Part shown: positions 15,697-23,027 of the stretch, piece by piece
How the letters are laid out: each line of letters opens with the position of its first letter
How positions within the stretch are numbered: position 1 is the stretch's first letter
Assembly: GCA_024644425.1 (NCBI GenBank)
Contig: JAHELA010000007.1
Coordinates: forward strand, 1-23,027
Source: Nitrosomonadaceae bacterium
GTDB taxonomy: Bacteria; Pseudomonadota; Gammaproteobacteria; Burkholderiales; Nitrosomonadaceae
Reading direction: 5' to 3'
Length of the DNA: 23,027 nucleotides
Translations under genes and position numbers: made by a program
The notes under the pieces: generated by a model
Told to the model about the DNA's origin: nothing
The model's database searches: none
The model's input: the letters and a program-made list of their open reading frames with translations, nothing else

Positions 15697-16815
15697 CTAT
15701 CTTAATTTTATTTCAGTCCATAGTCGGCTTAATAATCTTCGTTGATTTCGATTTAAATCTTGAAGCATTTCTAACCTATCGAGTATTTTCTTATCAGGAA
15801 ATATTGCTTTATTTCTTGATATATCTGGGCGAATAGATTTAATTGCATCTATATTAGGGTTACCTGAACCTATCAGATTAGTTAATTCTGCAGAATTACT
15901 CCCATCTAAAATAAAATTTATAAACTGATGAGCTAAATCAGGGCGCATACCGCTTTGATGCAGCACCATGCTATCAAGTGCAAGCACTCCTCCCTCCTTT
16001 GGTACCGAATAATCAATAGTAAATTTCCTTCCAGTTCTTTTAGCATCAAGCGCCGCCTGAAACATATCATTAGAATAACCGTGTGCTACCCATAGATTAC
16101 CCACTGCCAATTCCCTAATGTAGCTAGTGTTGCTGAAAGCTGCCCAATAAGGTTTAGCGCGTATTATCATTTCTTTAGCCTGATTCCAATGCTCCTCATC
16201 AGTATCGTTAACTGAATAACCCAAATATTTAAGTGCTGCAGCCATCAATTCACGCTGACTATCAAGTACCGTAACCCTTCCCTTTATTTTTTCCAGATAT
16301 CTTGGCTCAAAAATAATCGCCCAAGTATTTGTGGGTAAATCTAAATCTTGTATTTTTTTTCGGTTGAAACCAAGTAAAGTCAGAGTAAATGCATATGGAA
16401 CAGAATATTTATTCTGAGGGTCAAATACGGTATTAAGATATACGGAATTTATATTTTTAAGATTTGACAGGAATGATTTGTTTAGGGGCCTTAACACACC
16501 TTGTCGTATGAGCGAATCCATTGCATTCCCGGTAGGAACAATAAGATCATAACCGGTTGCGCCAGCCGCAAGCTTTGCAAGCATTTCCTCATTATCGGAA
16601 TAATAGTCTTGAGAAAGCTTACAATTACAAGATAATTCAAAGTGTCTTACAGTTTCTGGCGCAATATAGTTGTTCCAGTTAAACAAATATAGGACATCTT
16701 CCTCTCCTGAAGTAGAAACAGTATATTTCTCTTGGCCAGCATTACTTTCAGAAGGTTGTATAGAAAATATTGATAAGGCAACAAAAACATACATACAGAT
16801 ATAAAGTAGATTCAT
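15697..16815 (-). CDS. potD: Periplasmic polyamine-binding protein (PotD/PotF-like)
   Basis: This 372-residue solute-binding protein captures spermidine, putrescine or a related polycation and delivers it to PotBC. An N-terminal hydrophobic segment (residues 3-19) ending SNA-GQ near residue 26 is the presumed signal peptide, although its n-region has no lysine or arginine, which is unusual. The mature start LYLFNWNNYIAPETV is the family hallmark, followed by YDLIVPTGNAM, KYSVPYAFTLTLLGFN and PKEGGVLALDSMVLH. Its ATG overlaps the potC stop in ATGA (16812-16815), so translation is coupled. The exact ligand cannot be told from these motifs; other PotD-like proteins bind other amines. The symbol is given for the operon role. 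Confidence 0.88.
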   Translation of the reverse strand: MNLLYICMYVFVALSIFSIQPSESNAGQEKYTVSTSGEEDVLYLFNWNNYIAPETVRHFELSCNCKLSQDYYSDNEEMLAKLAAGATGYDLIVPTGNAMDSLIRQGVLRPLNKSFLSNLKNINSVYLNTVFDPQNKYSVPYAFTLTLLGFNRKKIQDLDLPTNTWAIIFEPRYLEKIKGRVTVLDSQRELMAAALKYLGYSVNDTDEEHWNQAKEMIIRAKPYWAAFSNTSYIRELAVGNLWVAHGYSNDMFQAALDAKRTGRKFTIDYSVPKEGGVLALDSMVLHQSGMRPDLAHQFINFILDGSNSAELTNLIGSGNPNIDAIKSIRPDISRNKAIFPDKKILDRLEMLQDLNRNQRRLLSRLWTEIKLR

Positions 16816-17597
16816 CGTATTGACCCCGCTCTCAGTACACTAGAATCTAGCTTAGTGGAAATTATAATCATAGCCAGAGTAAGTAGCATTAATAAAGATG
16901 AAATAGCATTTATCTCTGGAGTAACAGCAACCTTGATCATGGTGTAAATTTGGATTGGAAGAATTGGCTCGCCCACACCTTTGGTAAAAAATGTTATAAC
17001 AAAATCGTCTATAGACAAAGTAAATGACATAAGGGCGCCTGCGATCACTGCGGGCATAATTAGTGGCAGCGTAACGAGACGAAAACTCTGCCAAGGAGAA
17101 GCACCTAAATCGCGTGCTGCTTCAAAAATACACCAGTCCATATCTTTTAGTCTTGCCCGCACGATAATGGCCACGAACCCAATACAAAACGTAGTATGCG
17201 CGATAATGATGGATACTAAACCAAGCGTCAGATTAAGTACCTGCAAAAAAAACAATAGAAGTGATACTCCTAGCAATATTTCAGGCATCGCAATAGGTGT
17301 AAATACGATTACAGGTAACACTTTGAGCTTGTATCGATGTATCGCAAGGCCAGCCATTGTACCAAGTATTGTTGCTAAAATACTTGCGCTGACAGCTATA
17401 ATCAATGAATTGCGTACTGCTGCAAGCATTTCTATATTGTTAAACAGTGCCTCGTACCAGAACAGTGTAAAACCTACCCACTCAGCATTTAACTTAGAAT
17501 CATTAAATGAATATACCACTACGATGACGAGTGGAATATAGAGAAAAGCATAAACTAGTACTGCAGCAATCCAAAGTCTTAGATTACTAATTTGCAT
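16812..17597 (-). CDS. potC: Polyamine ABC transporter permease PotC
   Basis: The 261-residue inner-membrane permease has about six transmembrane helices. The first is at residues ~8-30 (LWIAAVLVYAFLYIPLVIVVVYSF, preceding NDSK, as in PotC/PotI). The cytoplasmic EAA loop that contacts the ATPase reads EAARDLGASPWQSFRLVTLPL. The segment SIDDFVITFFTKG matches the conserved PotC signature. It overlaps potB by 11 bases upstream and potD by 4 bases downstream. It would form the translocation channel with PotB. The ATG at 17597 lies within the potB 3' end, so its ribosome-binding site is inside potB coding sequence. Confidence 0.92.
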   Translation of the reverse strand: MQISNLRLWIAAVLVYAFLYIPLVIVVVYSFNDSKLNAEWVGFTLFWYEALFNNIEMLAAVRNSLIIAVSASILATILGTMAGLAIHRYKLKVLPVIVFTPIAMPEILLGVSLLLFFLQVLNLTLGLVSIIIAHTTFCIGFVAIIVRARLKDMDWCIFEAARDLGASPWQSFRLVTLPLIMPAVIAGALMSFTLSIDDFVITFFTKGVGEPILPIQIYTMIKVAVTPEINAISSLLMLLTLAMIIISTKLDSSVLRAGSIR

Positions 17598-18504
17598 GCT
17601 TCATTGCTCCTGATTGACGTGCAAACCATGAAGCTAACCCAGCAAAAAATAACACTGCTAGCGTTAACATAATTGATAATGCGGACCCAAATGGCCAGTC
17701 CCGGGTGCCAAGAAATTGATCTTTGATCAAATTTCCTATAAGTATGTCACTAGTACCGCCAAGTAACTCAGGAACTGCGAACATACCTAATACAGGAATA
17801 AATACTAAAGCAGAACCTGCAAATACACCTGGTAGCGATAATGGCCAAGTAATACGCCAGAACCGTTGCCATCTACTGGCCCCTAAGTCTTGAGCTGCAT
17901 CCAACAAAGAAGAATCATGTTTTTCTAGATTTGTGTATAAAGGCAACACCATGAACGGAAGATGAACATATACCATACCTACTAGTACAGCGAAAGGTGA
18001 AAAAAGTAATGTGATTGGTGCAATTCCAATCATATTTAAAATAGTATTGATAGATTGATTAAGTATCGATTCTGGACCCAGGATAATCATCCAGGCATAA
18101 ATACGAATTAAAAAATTACTGGCAAATGGAAGTATTACCAACAATAACATCAAATTTCGATAGCGTTTTTCACTACGGGATATCAATAACGAAATTGGAT
18201 AAGCCATTATGAGACAGATTAAAGTCGTAGCTGCAGCAACACCAAAAGATTTGAGGAATATTTCTATATAGAGAGTATCACTCAAAAAAAACTGGTATGT
18301 CTCCAGAGTCATACCATACTCACCACCGACTTCTCCTGTTGGTGCAATTAGAGGAGCTAATCCACCAAATTCTCCAGGATAACGGAATGAAGTTACTATC
18401 ATTATCAAACTAGGAACAACGAAGAATATTATTAAGAACAATAGTGGTGGACCACTAACCAACCATTTTGTAATATTCCCTCCCTTGATTTCTGCTTTAG
18501 CCAT
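17587..18504 (-). CDS. potB: Polyamine ABC transporter permease PotB
   Basis: This ~305-residue inner-membrane permease is the partner of PotC. A first transmembrane helix (LLFLIIFFVVPSLIMIVTSF) leads into a periplasmic loop, then five further helices. The EAA-type loop reads DAAQDLGASRWQRFWRITWPLSLPG, and the family segment VPVLGMFAVPELLGG follows. I favour the ATG at 18504 (MAKAEIKGG) because it overlaps the potA stop by eight bases (ATGGCTAA), the usual coupling geometry. The frame extends to another ATG at 18525, which would add MKRVLIL and overlap potA by 29 bases. Neither start has a strong Shine-Dalgarno. The 11-base overlap with potC continues the chain of coupled genes. Confidence 0.92.
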   Translation of the reverse strand: MAKAEIKGGNITKWLVSGPPLLFLIIFFVVPSLIMIVTSFRYPGEFGGLAPLIAPTGEVGGEYGMTLETYQFFLSDTLYIEIFLKSFGVAAATTLICLIMAYPISLLISRSEKRYRNLMLLLVILPFASNFLIRIYAWMIILGPESILNQSINTILNMIGIAPITLLFSPFAVLVGMVYVHLPFMVLPLYTNLEKHDSSLLDAAQDLGASRWQRFWRITWPLSLPGVFAGSALVFIPVLGMFAVPELLGGTSDILIGNLIKDQFLGTRDWPFGSALSIMLTLAVLFFAGLASWFARQSGAMKHAN

Positions 18505-19582
18505 TAAGATAAGTACTCGCTTCATATTGCCAAGTTACTACCACTGAGTCACCGATCTCGAATAATTTTGCTCGCCCTGGGGTTGAGTTTGGTAGCAATG
18601 CTTCAATAAGGAGCCCATTACAAAGTTCCACAATATAAGTAGTAACATCTCCCACGTAAAGATAATCATGGACTTTTCCAGTAAAATGATCCGCAACACC
18701 TAGGTTTTCAGAATAATGTAGGATCTGTACCTGCTCAGGACGAATAGCTATAACACCTTTATCTCCTGTCTTGATTCCTTGCCTCCAGGGAGCTGCTACT
18801 TCGCCTAGTCCCATCACAGAAAGCCTAAGTTGTGGAGACGTAGCTTCAAGAACTTGTACATCTAACATGTTTATTTTGCCAATAAAACTTGCAACAAAAC
18901 GATTCCTAGGAAAGTTATAGATTTTGGAAGGGTCGTCAATTTGCTCAATGCCTCCCTGGTTCATTACTGCAATACGATGTGAAAGTGCTAGTGCTTCATT
19001 TTGAGCGTGAGTAACAAAAATAAATGTAACTCCTACCTCTTGCTGCAAATTAATAAGCTCAATTTGCATCTCCTCACGTAACTTTGCATCCAATGCACCT
19101 AGTGGCTCATCCAACAACAGGAGGCGAGGACGGTTAATGAGTCCTCTTGCAAATGCTACCCGTTGCTTCTGTCCACCTGATAATTCGTGTGGAAATCGAT
19201 TTGCAAAGCTAGTTAGGCGCACATTATCTAAAGACTCTTTTACCCTAGATCTGATTTCATCTGGCGTTTTGCCAGACATCTTGAGTGGAAAAGCAATATT
19301 ACTCTCTACTGTCAAATGTGGAAATAATGCATAGCTTTGAAAAACTGTGTGGATAGGGCGTTTTTCAGGCGGTATGCTAACTATGTCGACCCCATCTAGT
19401 AAAATTTGGCCAGAATCAGGTTGATCAAATCCTGCTATCATACGTAACAATGTTGTTTTTCCGCAGCCAGAGGGTCCTAGCAAGGTAAAAAACTCTCCTG
19501 CCTCGATAGCAATGTTGACACTATTTACTGCGGCGAACTCGCCGAAGTGCTTTGTCACGTCATGGATTTCGAGTAATGCCAT
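18497..19582 (-). CDS. potA: Polyamine ABC transporter ATP-binding protein PotA
   Basis: The 361-residue ATPase energises polyamine import. Nucleotide-binding motifs: Walker A GPSGCGKTT (36-44), Q-loop FQ82, signature LSGGQKQRV (134-142), Walker B LLLLDEP (154-160), D-loop GALD and switch H192. The switch region reads VTHAQNEAL, whereas PotA-type proteins usually have THDQ or similar, a mild deviation next to the catalytic histidine. A C-terminal TOBE-like regulatory domain follows (~240-361, starting NMLDVQVLEA and including IAIRPEQVQI). It is the first gene of the potABCD set; the 75 bases between ubiB and potA would have to hold any separate promoter, and otherwise the set is read through from ubiB. 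Confidence 0.93.
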   Translation of the reverse strand: MALLEIHDVTKHFGEFAAVNSVNIAIEAGEFFTLLGPSGCGKTTLLRMIAGFDQPDSGQILLDGVDIVSIPPEKRPIHTVFQSYALFPHLTVESNIAFPLKMSGKTPDEIRSRVKESLDNVRLTSFANRFPHELSGGQKQRVAFARGLINRPRLLLLDEPLGALDAKLREEMQIELINLQQEVGVTFIFVTHAQNEALALSHRIAVMNQGGIEQIDDPSKIYNFPRNRFVASFIGKINMLDVQVLEATSPQLRLSVMGLGEVAAPWRQGIKTGDKGVIAIRPEQVQILHYSENLGVADHFTGKVHDYLYVGDVTTYIVELCNGLLIEALLPNSTPGRAKLFEIGDSVVVTWQYEASTYLNG

Positions 19583-19657
19583 AACCTTGCTATTTTAAAT
19601 ACAGGAACTCTATCAAAATTCATTGACGATCTTATAAAGCAATTTCTTATAATTCTT

Positions 19658-21172
19658 CTATGGCCATACTTGCCAAACTATCAAGGATATTATTAGTATC
19701 GACAGAATAAATAATAAACGAGTTTGCCGTTTCTCTTCTATTAATAATTCAGCCATTCTTTTTTCTAGCTCTTGTGTACGATTCTCATTCAAATTTTGAT
19801 ACATAAGACGCGGAAATTGTGGCAGCATTACGGCCCAGTTAGGTGCTTCTTTTTGTATACGGTGAAGCATCCCACGCCAACCGATTTGCTCGGACATCCA
19901 GCTTCCCAAATGTGGGTTAGCTGTTGTCCACAGGTCTAGTTCTGGGTCAAGGTCCCGCCCAAGTCCCTCAACATTTAGAAGTGTTTTTTGCAGCATTACC
20001 AGTTGCGGCTGGACTTCGACATGGAATTCTCGTGAAGTCTGGAATAACCTGAATAGTACGCGACCAAAAGAAATTTCCTTTAGTGGCCTATCAAAAATAG
20101 GCTCACATACTGCACGAATTGCATTTTCGAAATCATCTACTCTTGTATCTTTTGGAGCCCAACCTGCCTCAACATGTGCCTGCGCTACACGCCTATAATC
20201 ACGGTCGAAAAAAGCTAGGAAATTTTGTGCTAAGTAATTTTTGTCTTCGTCAGTAAGTGTGCCCATGATTCCAAAATCAACAGCTATATACCGTCCATCT
20301 TCTCCAACAAAAATATTTCCTGGATGCATATCCGCATGGAAATAGCCATCTCTAAATACTTGTGTAAAAAAAATTTCAACTCCCATTCTAGCAAGCTTTG
20401 GAATATCTATACCTTGTTCACGTAGTTTTGATACATGGCTGATTGGCGTACCTTTTACGCGTTGCATTACCATGACTCCAGAATCACAATAATCCCAATA
20501 AACCTCTGGCACCAACAGTAATGGCGAATCAAGAAAGTTCCGTCGCAGTTGACTACAATTGGAAGCTTCTTGCAGGAGATCAAGCTCATCATCTAAATGA
20601 TGTGCAAATTCTGACACAACTTCCCGTGGCTTTAGGCGTTTACCATCAGGTAATAAAGCCTCAACCAACCATGCACCAGTCTCCATTAATGCAATATCAT
20701 TTGCTATAACTTTAGCAATTCCTGGACGTAAAACTTTTACGGCAACTTCAGAATTATCATGTAACACTGCAAAGTGTACCTGGGCGACCGAAGCACTAGC
20801 TATTGGCTCATGCTCAAATCGCAAAAATACTTCGTTAACAGATTTACCATATATTCGCTCAAGTGTAGTAAGTACGAGACTAGAAGAGAATGGCGGAACC
20901 TGATCTTGAAGTTTAGCTAATTCATCAGCAATGTCATTTGGAAGTAAATCACGTCGCGTAGAGAGCATCTGGCCAAATTTTATAAAAATAGGGCCTAATG
21001 CCTCTAGCGCTAAACGCAAACGTTCAGCGCGAGGTCTATCAAGCTTTCGCCAGAACGTAACTAACTTAATTGGAGCACGTAATATACGCGCCCATCCATG
21101 GTCTGGAAAAAATTCATCAAGACCAAAACGAAAGGCAATAGTGTGTATTTTGATAAGGCGGAAAAAACGCAT
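19658..21172 (-). CDS. ubiB: UbiB, ABC1/ADCK-type atypical kinase/ATPase for ubiquinone biosynthesis
   Basis: The 504-residue membrane-associated protein of the UbiB/COQ8 family is required for aerobic ubiquinone biosynthesis, where it is thought to use ATPase activity to help extract or organise CoQ intermediates. Hallmarks: KxGQ motif K65-F-G-Q68 in the N-terminal extension, the Ala-rich nucleotide loop ASASVAQVH (125-133), VAVKVLRPG with K146, the catalytic-loop-like HADMHPGNIF, and metal-binding D299-F-G. The final ~20 residues (LLFILSILIISLIVWQVW) form a membrane anchor. No Shine-Dalgarno precedes the ATG at 21172; a small inverted repeat lies just upstream. It is 50 bases downstream of ubiJ. 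It is somewhat shorter than E. coli UbiB (546). Confidence 0.95.
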   Translation of the reverse strand: MRFFRLIKIHTIAFRFGLDEFFPDHGWARILRAPIKLVTFWRKLDRPRAERLRLALEALGPIFIKFGQMLSTRRDLLPNDIADELAKLQDQVPPFSSSLVLTTLERIYGKSVNEVFLRFEHEPIASASVAQVHFAVLHDNSEVAVKVLRPGIAKVIANDIALMETGAWLVEALLPDGKRLKPREVVSEFAHHLDDELDLLQEASNCSQLRRNFLDSPLLLVPEVYWDYCDSGVMVMQRVKGTPISHVSKLREQGIDIPKLARMGVEIFFTQVFRDGYFHADMHPGNIFVGEDGRYIAVDFGIMGTLTDEDKNYLAQNFLAFFDRDYRRVAQAHVEAGWAPKDTRVDDFENAIRAVCEPIFDRPLKEISFGRVLFRLFQTSREFHVEVQPQLVMLQKTLLNVEGLGRDLDPELDLWTTANPHLGSWMSEQIGWRGMLHRIQKEAPNWAVMLPQFPRLMYQNLNENRTQELEKRMAELLIEEKRQTRLLFILSILIISLIVWQVWP

Positions 21173-21179
21173 TTATTTT

Positions 21180-21195
21180 ATGAACAATAGTTCAT
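21180..21195. repeat. Small inverted repeat in the ubiJ-ubiB spacer
   Basis: ATGAAC (21180-21185) and GTTCAT (21190-21195) form a perfect six-base inverted repeat around AATA, 7 bases upstream of the ubiB ATG on the minus strand. It occupies the place where a Shine-Dalgarno sequence would be expected, and none is seen. It could form a small hairpin in the mRNA or be chance. Confidence 0.35.
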
Positions 21196-21222
21196 CCGTT
21201 GCTAAATATTCTTTTAAAATTA

Positions 21223-21804
21223 TTAAGATTCTAGCCTGCTAATTTTTTCGACCCTCTTTTCTAACTGCTCCACATCTTCTCTTAATTTATTAACCTCACT
21301 AATAAATTCATGAATATGAGTAGATTTGGTTAATAAAGGCTTTTCTTCAGTCCAATACTCTGCAAGCGCCTCTGATAGATTAAGAATTGCTTTATTATGC
21401 CATTGCTTAATATCTTTACTAGCCTGCACGACACGGTGTGCAAAAATGTCACCAATAATTCTGCTTAATTCCTCTTCTACATCCCAATGTAGATTCTTAC
21501 TAATAAAGAGAAGTTCCTCAGCAAATGCTTTATCACCAGATATTTTAATTTTACTATAGGCCTCTTCATCATGAACAAGCATACGTGGCAGTAAATCAAA
21601 AATAATAGTTATATTTGTATCGATAGTAACATCACTTATCGCAGATAATAATTCACCATTGTCCTGGACAGTCAAGTTGATATCAAGAAAGGGTGAAATA
21701 CTAAACCGTACGGTTTTTCTAGCATGCAGTTGAAGCCGTTTGCTAGCCCAACTTTCGTGAAGCAGTATGTGATTAAATGGTCTTAGAGCAACAGAAGCCA
21801 ACAT
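21223..21804 (-). CDS. ubiJ: UbiJ, SCP2-like ubiquinone biosynthesis accessory factor
   Basis: The 193-residue protein matches UbiJ in layout. An N-terminal SCP2/sterol-carrier-like lipid-binding domain (~1-120) includes the family block ISGDKAFAEELLFISKNLHWDVEEELSRIIGDIFAHR. A C-terminal coiled coil (~160-190) carries heptads such as VNKLREDVEQLEKRVEKI. In E. coli UbiJ binds polyprenyl intermediates and organises the soluble Ubi complex, and ubiE-ubiJ-ubiB are adjacent; here ubiJ and ubiB are adjacent but ubiE is not on the upstream side within the window. The start is ATG at 21804 with a weak ribosome-binding site. Divergence is high outside the WDVEEELS region, as usual for this family. 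Confidence 0.88.
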   Translation of the reverse strand: MLASVALRPFNHILLHESWASKRLQLHARKTVRFSISPFLDINLTVQDNGELLSAISDVTIDTNITIIFDLLPRMLVHDEEAYSKIKISGDKAFAEELLFISKNLHWDVEEELSRIIGDIFAHRVVQASKDIKQWHNKAILNLSEALAEYWTEEKPLLTKSTHIHEFISEVNKLREDVEQLEKRVEKISRLES

Positions 21805-21828
21805 AACGATATTAAAACCTAAAAGATA

Positions 21829-21857
21829 TATTTAATTTTAGCCAGCATCCAAGTAAA
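21829..21857 (-). promoter_or_regulatory. Candidate sigma-70-type promoter for ubiJ-ubiB
   Basis: On the minus strand TTTACT (21857-21852) is followed after 17 bases by TAAATA (21834-21829), about 25 bases before the ubiJ ATG. The match to consensus is partial (4/6 and 3/6), the surrounding DNA is AT-rich, and the resulting leader would be short, so this is a weak call made mainly on spacing and position. Confidence 0.22.
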
Positions 21858-21991
21858 CCTGCAGCCAATAGATTCAATCTGTACATGAATGACCAGAATT
21901 GATAAGCGCAGTATTTCTTCATGAAAAATTCCAGGTAAGAGGTAAAAAATATATAGAATTATTTACTTCTATACGGAAATATTATTCACTA

Positions 21992-22024
21992 AGTTGTAAA
22001 AGCTATATTATAGCCTTTTCAACT
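21992..22024. repeat. Imperfect 33-base hairpin in the gap upstream of ubiJ
   Basis: Arms 21992-22006 and 22010-22024 pair around a three-base loop: AGTTG with CAACT, AAA with TTT, and GCTAT with ATAGC, interrupted by two single mismatches (13 of 15 positions paired). Neither strand has a U-run after the stem, so it is not a standard intrinsic terminator. It could be a protein-binding palindrome, a processed 3' end structure of the ATPase mRNA or part of a small RNA. Confidence 0.6.
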
Positions 22025-22239
22025 AATATTAGACGTGTCATTACACTATAGATGGAACAGATAAAAACATCATAGAATAAACTTGGCTTATATCCTTAAA
22101 AAAATATTGTACTAAATTGATTCGTTATTGGAATAAACAGAAATCCAACAAAAATTAAAGAAGTATGAAAAATAGTAGGTGATAAATAATTCTTTTGTGT
22201 TCAGATTAAAGCAGTTTAAACATAATATATTGACCTTAA

Positions 22240-23027
22240 CTAAACACTTCTTAATTTGCGCTTAAAATATAAACGTAGCTGTTTCTCTGCTTCGAGGGTA
22301 GAGAACAAAACGACACCTACCCCGATTATTATTGCGCCATCTAGAAATGATACATTCTCTGTGGAAAATACCTTCTGTAACGGCGTCAGATAAGTAATGG
22401 CAAGCTGCGCAGTCATAACTATTATAACTGTTGCCCAAACCACCTTTGTACCACGTATCGCCTTCCAGGTAAGGGATGTACCATAAATATTTCGTATAAA
22501 AAATAGGTAAAAAATTTCCATTGTCACTAACGTATTAAGCACAATGGTACGGGCTAATTCCACAGAGTATCCCTTATCGATAGAATAGTTATATAAACTG
22601 AACACAAAAGAAGAAAATAATACTGATGCAAGTACAATTTCCCACACTAACTCGCCTGTTAAAATAGGCTCTTTTCTAGGGCGTGGTGGGCGGCGCATGG
22701 TATTGGCTTCCGTAGGCTCAAAAGCTAGCGCTAAACCTAAAGTACTTGCAGTGATTAAGTTAATCCACAAAATTTGAATAGGAGAAACCGGCAGTGTAAA
22801 GCCAAAAAGTAAAGCAACAATAATCGTCAAGGATTCGCCACCATTAGTCGGCAACGTCCAGCTAATAACTTTCTTGATATTATCGTATACTGTACGCCCT
22901 TCGCATACAGCTGCAACAATCGAAGCGAAGTTATCATCAGCCAGGACAAGTTCAGCAGCTTCTTTGGCCGCTTCGCTACCTTTCATTCCCATTGCAATGC
23001 CTGCATCAGCACGTTTGAGTGCTGGAG
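22240..23027 (-). CDS. C-terminal part of a P-type (P2-like) cation-transporting ATPase, truncated by the window edge
   Basis: About 261 codons are visible. They open inside the conserved hinge (APALKRADAGIAMGMKGSEAAKE), whose preceding GDGVND lies beyond the window. Then follow the TVYDNIKKVI stalk, M5 with SWTLPTNGGESLTIIVALL, M6 with PIQILWINLITASTLGLALAFEP, and four more hydrophobic helices (M7-M10), ending KRKLRSV. This is the full C-terminal membrane domain of a P2-type pump of the calcium ATPase-like group and resembles the PacL/CtpF-type bacterial pumps. In M6 the Asn and Thr of the classical NxxTD site are present, but the aspartate position is Ala, so the ion and stoichiometry should not be assumed to be Ca2+. 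Substrate unassigned. The ATG-like MGMKG at 22992 is internal, not the start. Confidence 0.9.
   Translation of the reverse strand, partial: PALKRADAGIAMGMKGSEAAKEAAELVLADDNFASIVAAVCEGRTVYDNIKKVISWTLPTNGGESLTIIVALLFGFTLPVSPIQILWINLITASTLGLALAFEPTEANTMRRPPRPRKEPILTGELVWEIVLASVLFSSFVFSLYNYSIDKGYSVELARTIVLNTLVTMEIFYLFFIRNIYGTSLTWKAIRGTKVVWATVIIVMTAQLAITYLTPLQKVFSTENVSFLDGAIIIGVGVVLFSTLEAEKQLRLYFKRKLRSV

Larger units (their letters stand above)
21805..22239. other. 435-base non-coding gap between a P-type ATPase gene and ubiJ
   Basis: This is the longest gene-free stretch in the window. It is very AT-rich and has frequent stops in all frames; I see no credible small gene. It contains a marked imperfect hairpin at 21992-22024 and the candidate ubiJ promoter near its left end. 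It must also hold the 3' end of the ATPase transcript, but no stem followed by a U-run is evident immediately after that gene. Confidence 0.5.

Noticed and set aside
16981..17541. 186-codon plus-strand open frame antisense to potC
   Set aside because: It lies wholly opposite a clear ABC permease with all family motifs, and its product has no recognisable domain. It is a shadow frame.
1..23027. tRNA, rRNA, CRISPR, prophage or complete insertion sequence
   Set aside because: I looked in all gaps and saw no cloverleaf-like arms, repeat-spacer periodicity, integrase or transposase. The gaps are short and AT-rich.

Overview
The window is a block of bacterial chromosome. Nearly every gene lies on the minus strand; only a short gene tail at the extreme left is on the plus strand. 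The base composition is AT-rich. Several features point to a betaproteobacterium, most plausibly of the Nitrosomonas/Nitrosomonadaceae type: a long (400-residue) tryptophanyl-tRNA synthetase, a RecB-like helicase-nuclease paired with an AddB-like nuclease, a UbiJ-UbiB pair, and the gene order RNase AM - YciO - site-2 protease - TrpS - ScpA - ScpB. This assignment is from memory of gene families and is not backed by a search. I see no tRNA, rRNA, CRISPR array, complete insertion sequence or phage gene.

Layout from left to right; transcription of almost everything runs right to left. (1) 1-121: the last codons of a plus-strand gene followed by a strong intrinsic terminator. (2) 160-5850: a tight cluster read in the order RNase AM-type PHP exonuclease, yciO, M50 site-2 protease, trpS, scpA, scpB and an orphan ParA-like ATPase. 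Overlaps and gaps of no more than 92 bases suggest one operon that mixes RNA turnover, tRNA charging and chromosome condensation or partition. (3) 6045-12604: fdxA (seven-iron ferredoxin), an AddB-like nuclease and an AddA/RecB-like helicase-nuclease, an apparent double-strand-break repair operon with an ATGA start/stop overlap. (4) 12605-14491: a sparser, AT-rich stretch with a GNAT acetyltransferase and a small exported protein of unknown function carrying a possible Cys-His-Asp triad. (5) 14492-15605: a small alpha/beta hydrolase and a thioredoxin-fold [2Fe-2S] ferredoxin. (6) 15697-19582: a complete polyamine-type ABC importer in the order potA-potB-potC-potD, with every junction overlapping. 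(7) 19658-21804: ubiJ and ubiB, ubiquinone biosynthesis accessory genes, without ubiE next to them. (8) 21805-22239: a 435-base non-coding gap with a conspicuous imperfect hairpin. (9) 22240-23027: the C-terminal part of a P2-like cation-transporting ATPase cut by the window edge.

Most of the window is core housekeeping. The points most worth a second look are the linkage of a seven-iron ferredoxin to an Fe-S-containing recombination nuclease, the orphan ParA placed directly downstream of scpAB, the unassigned exported Cys/His/Asp protein, and the unexplained hairpin upstream of ubiJ.
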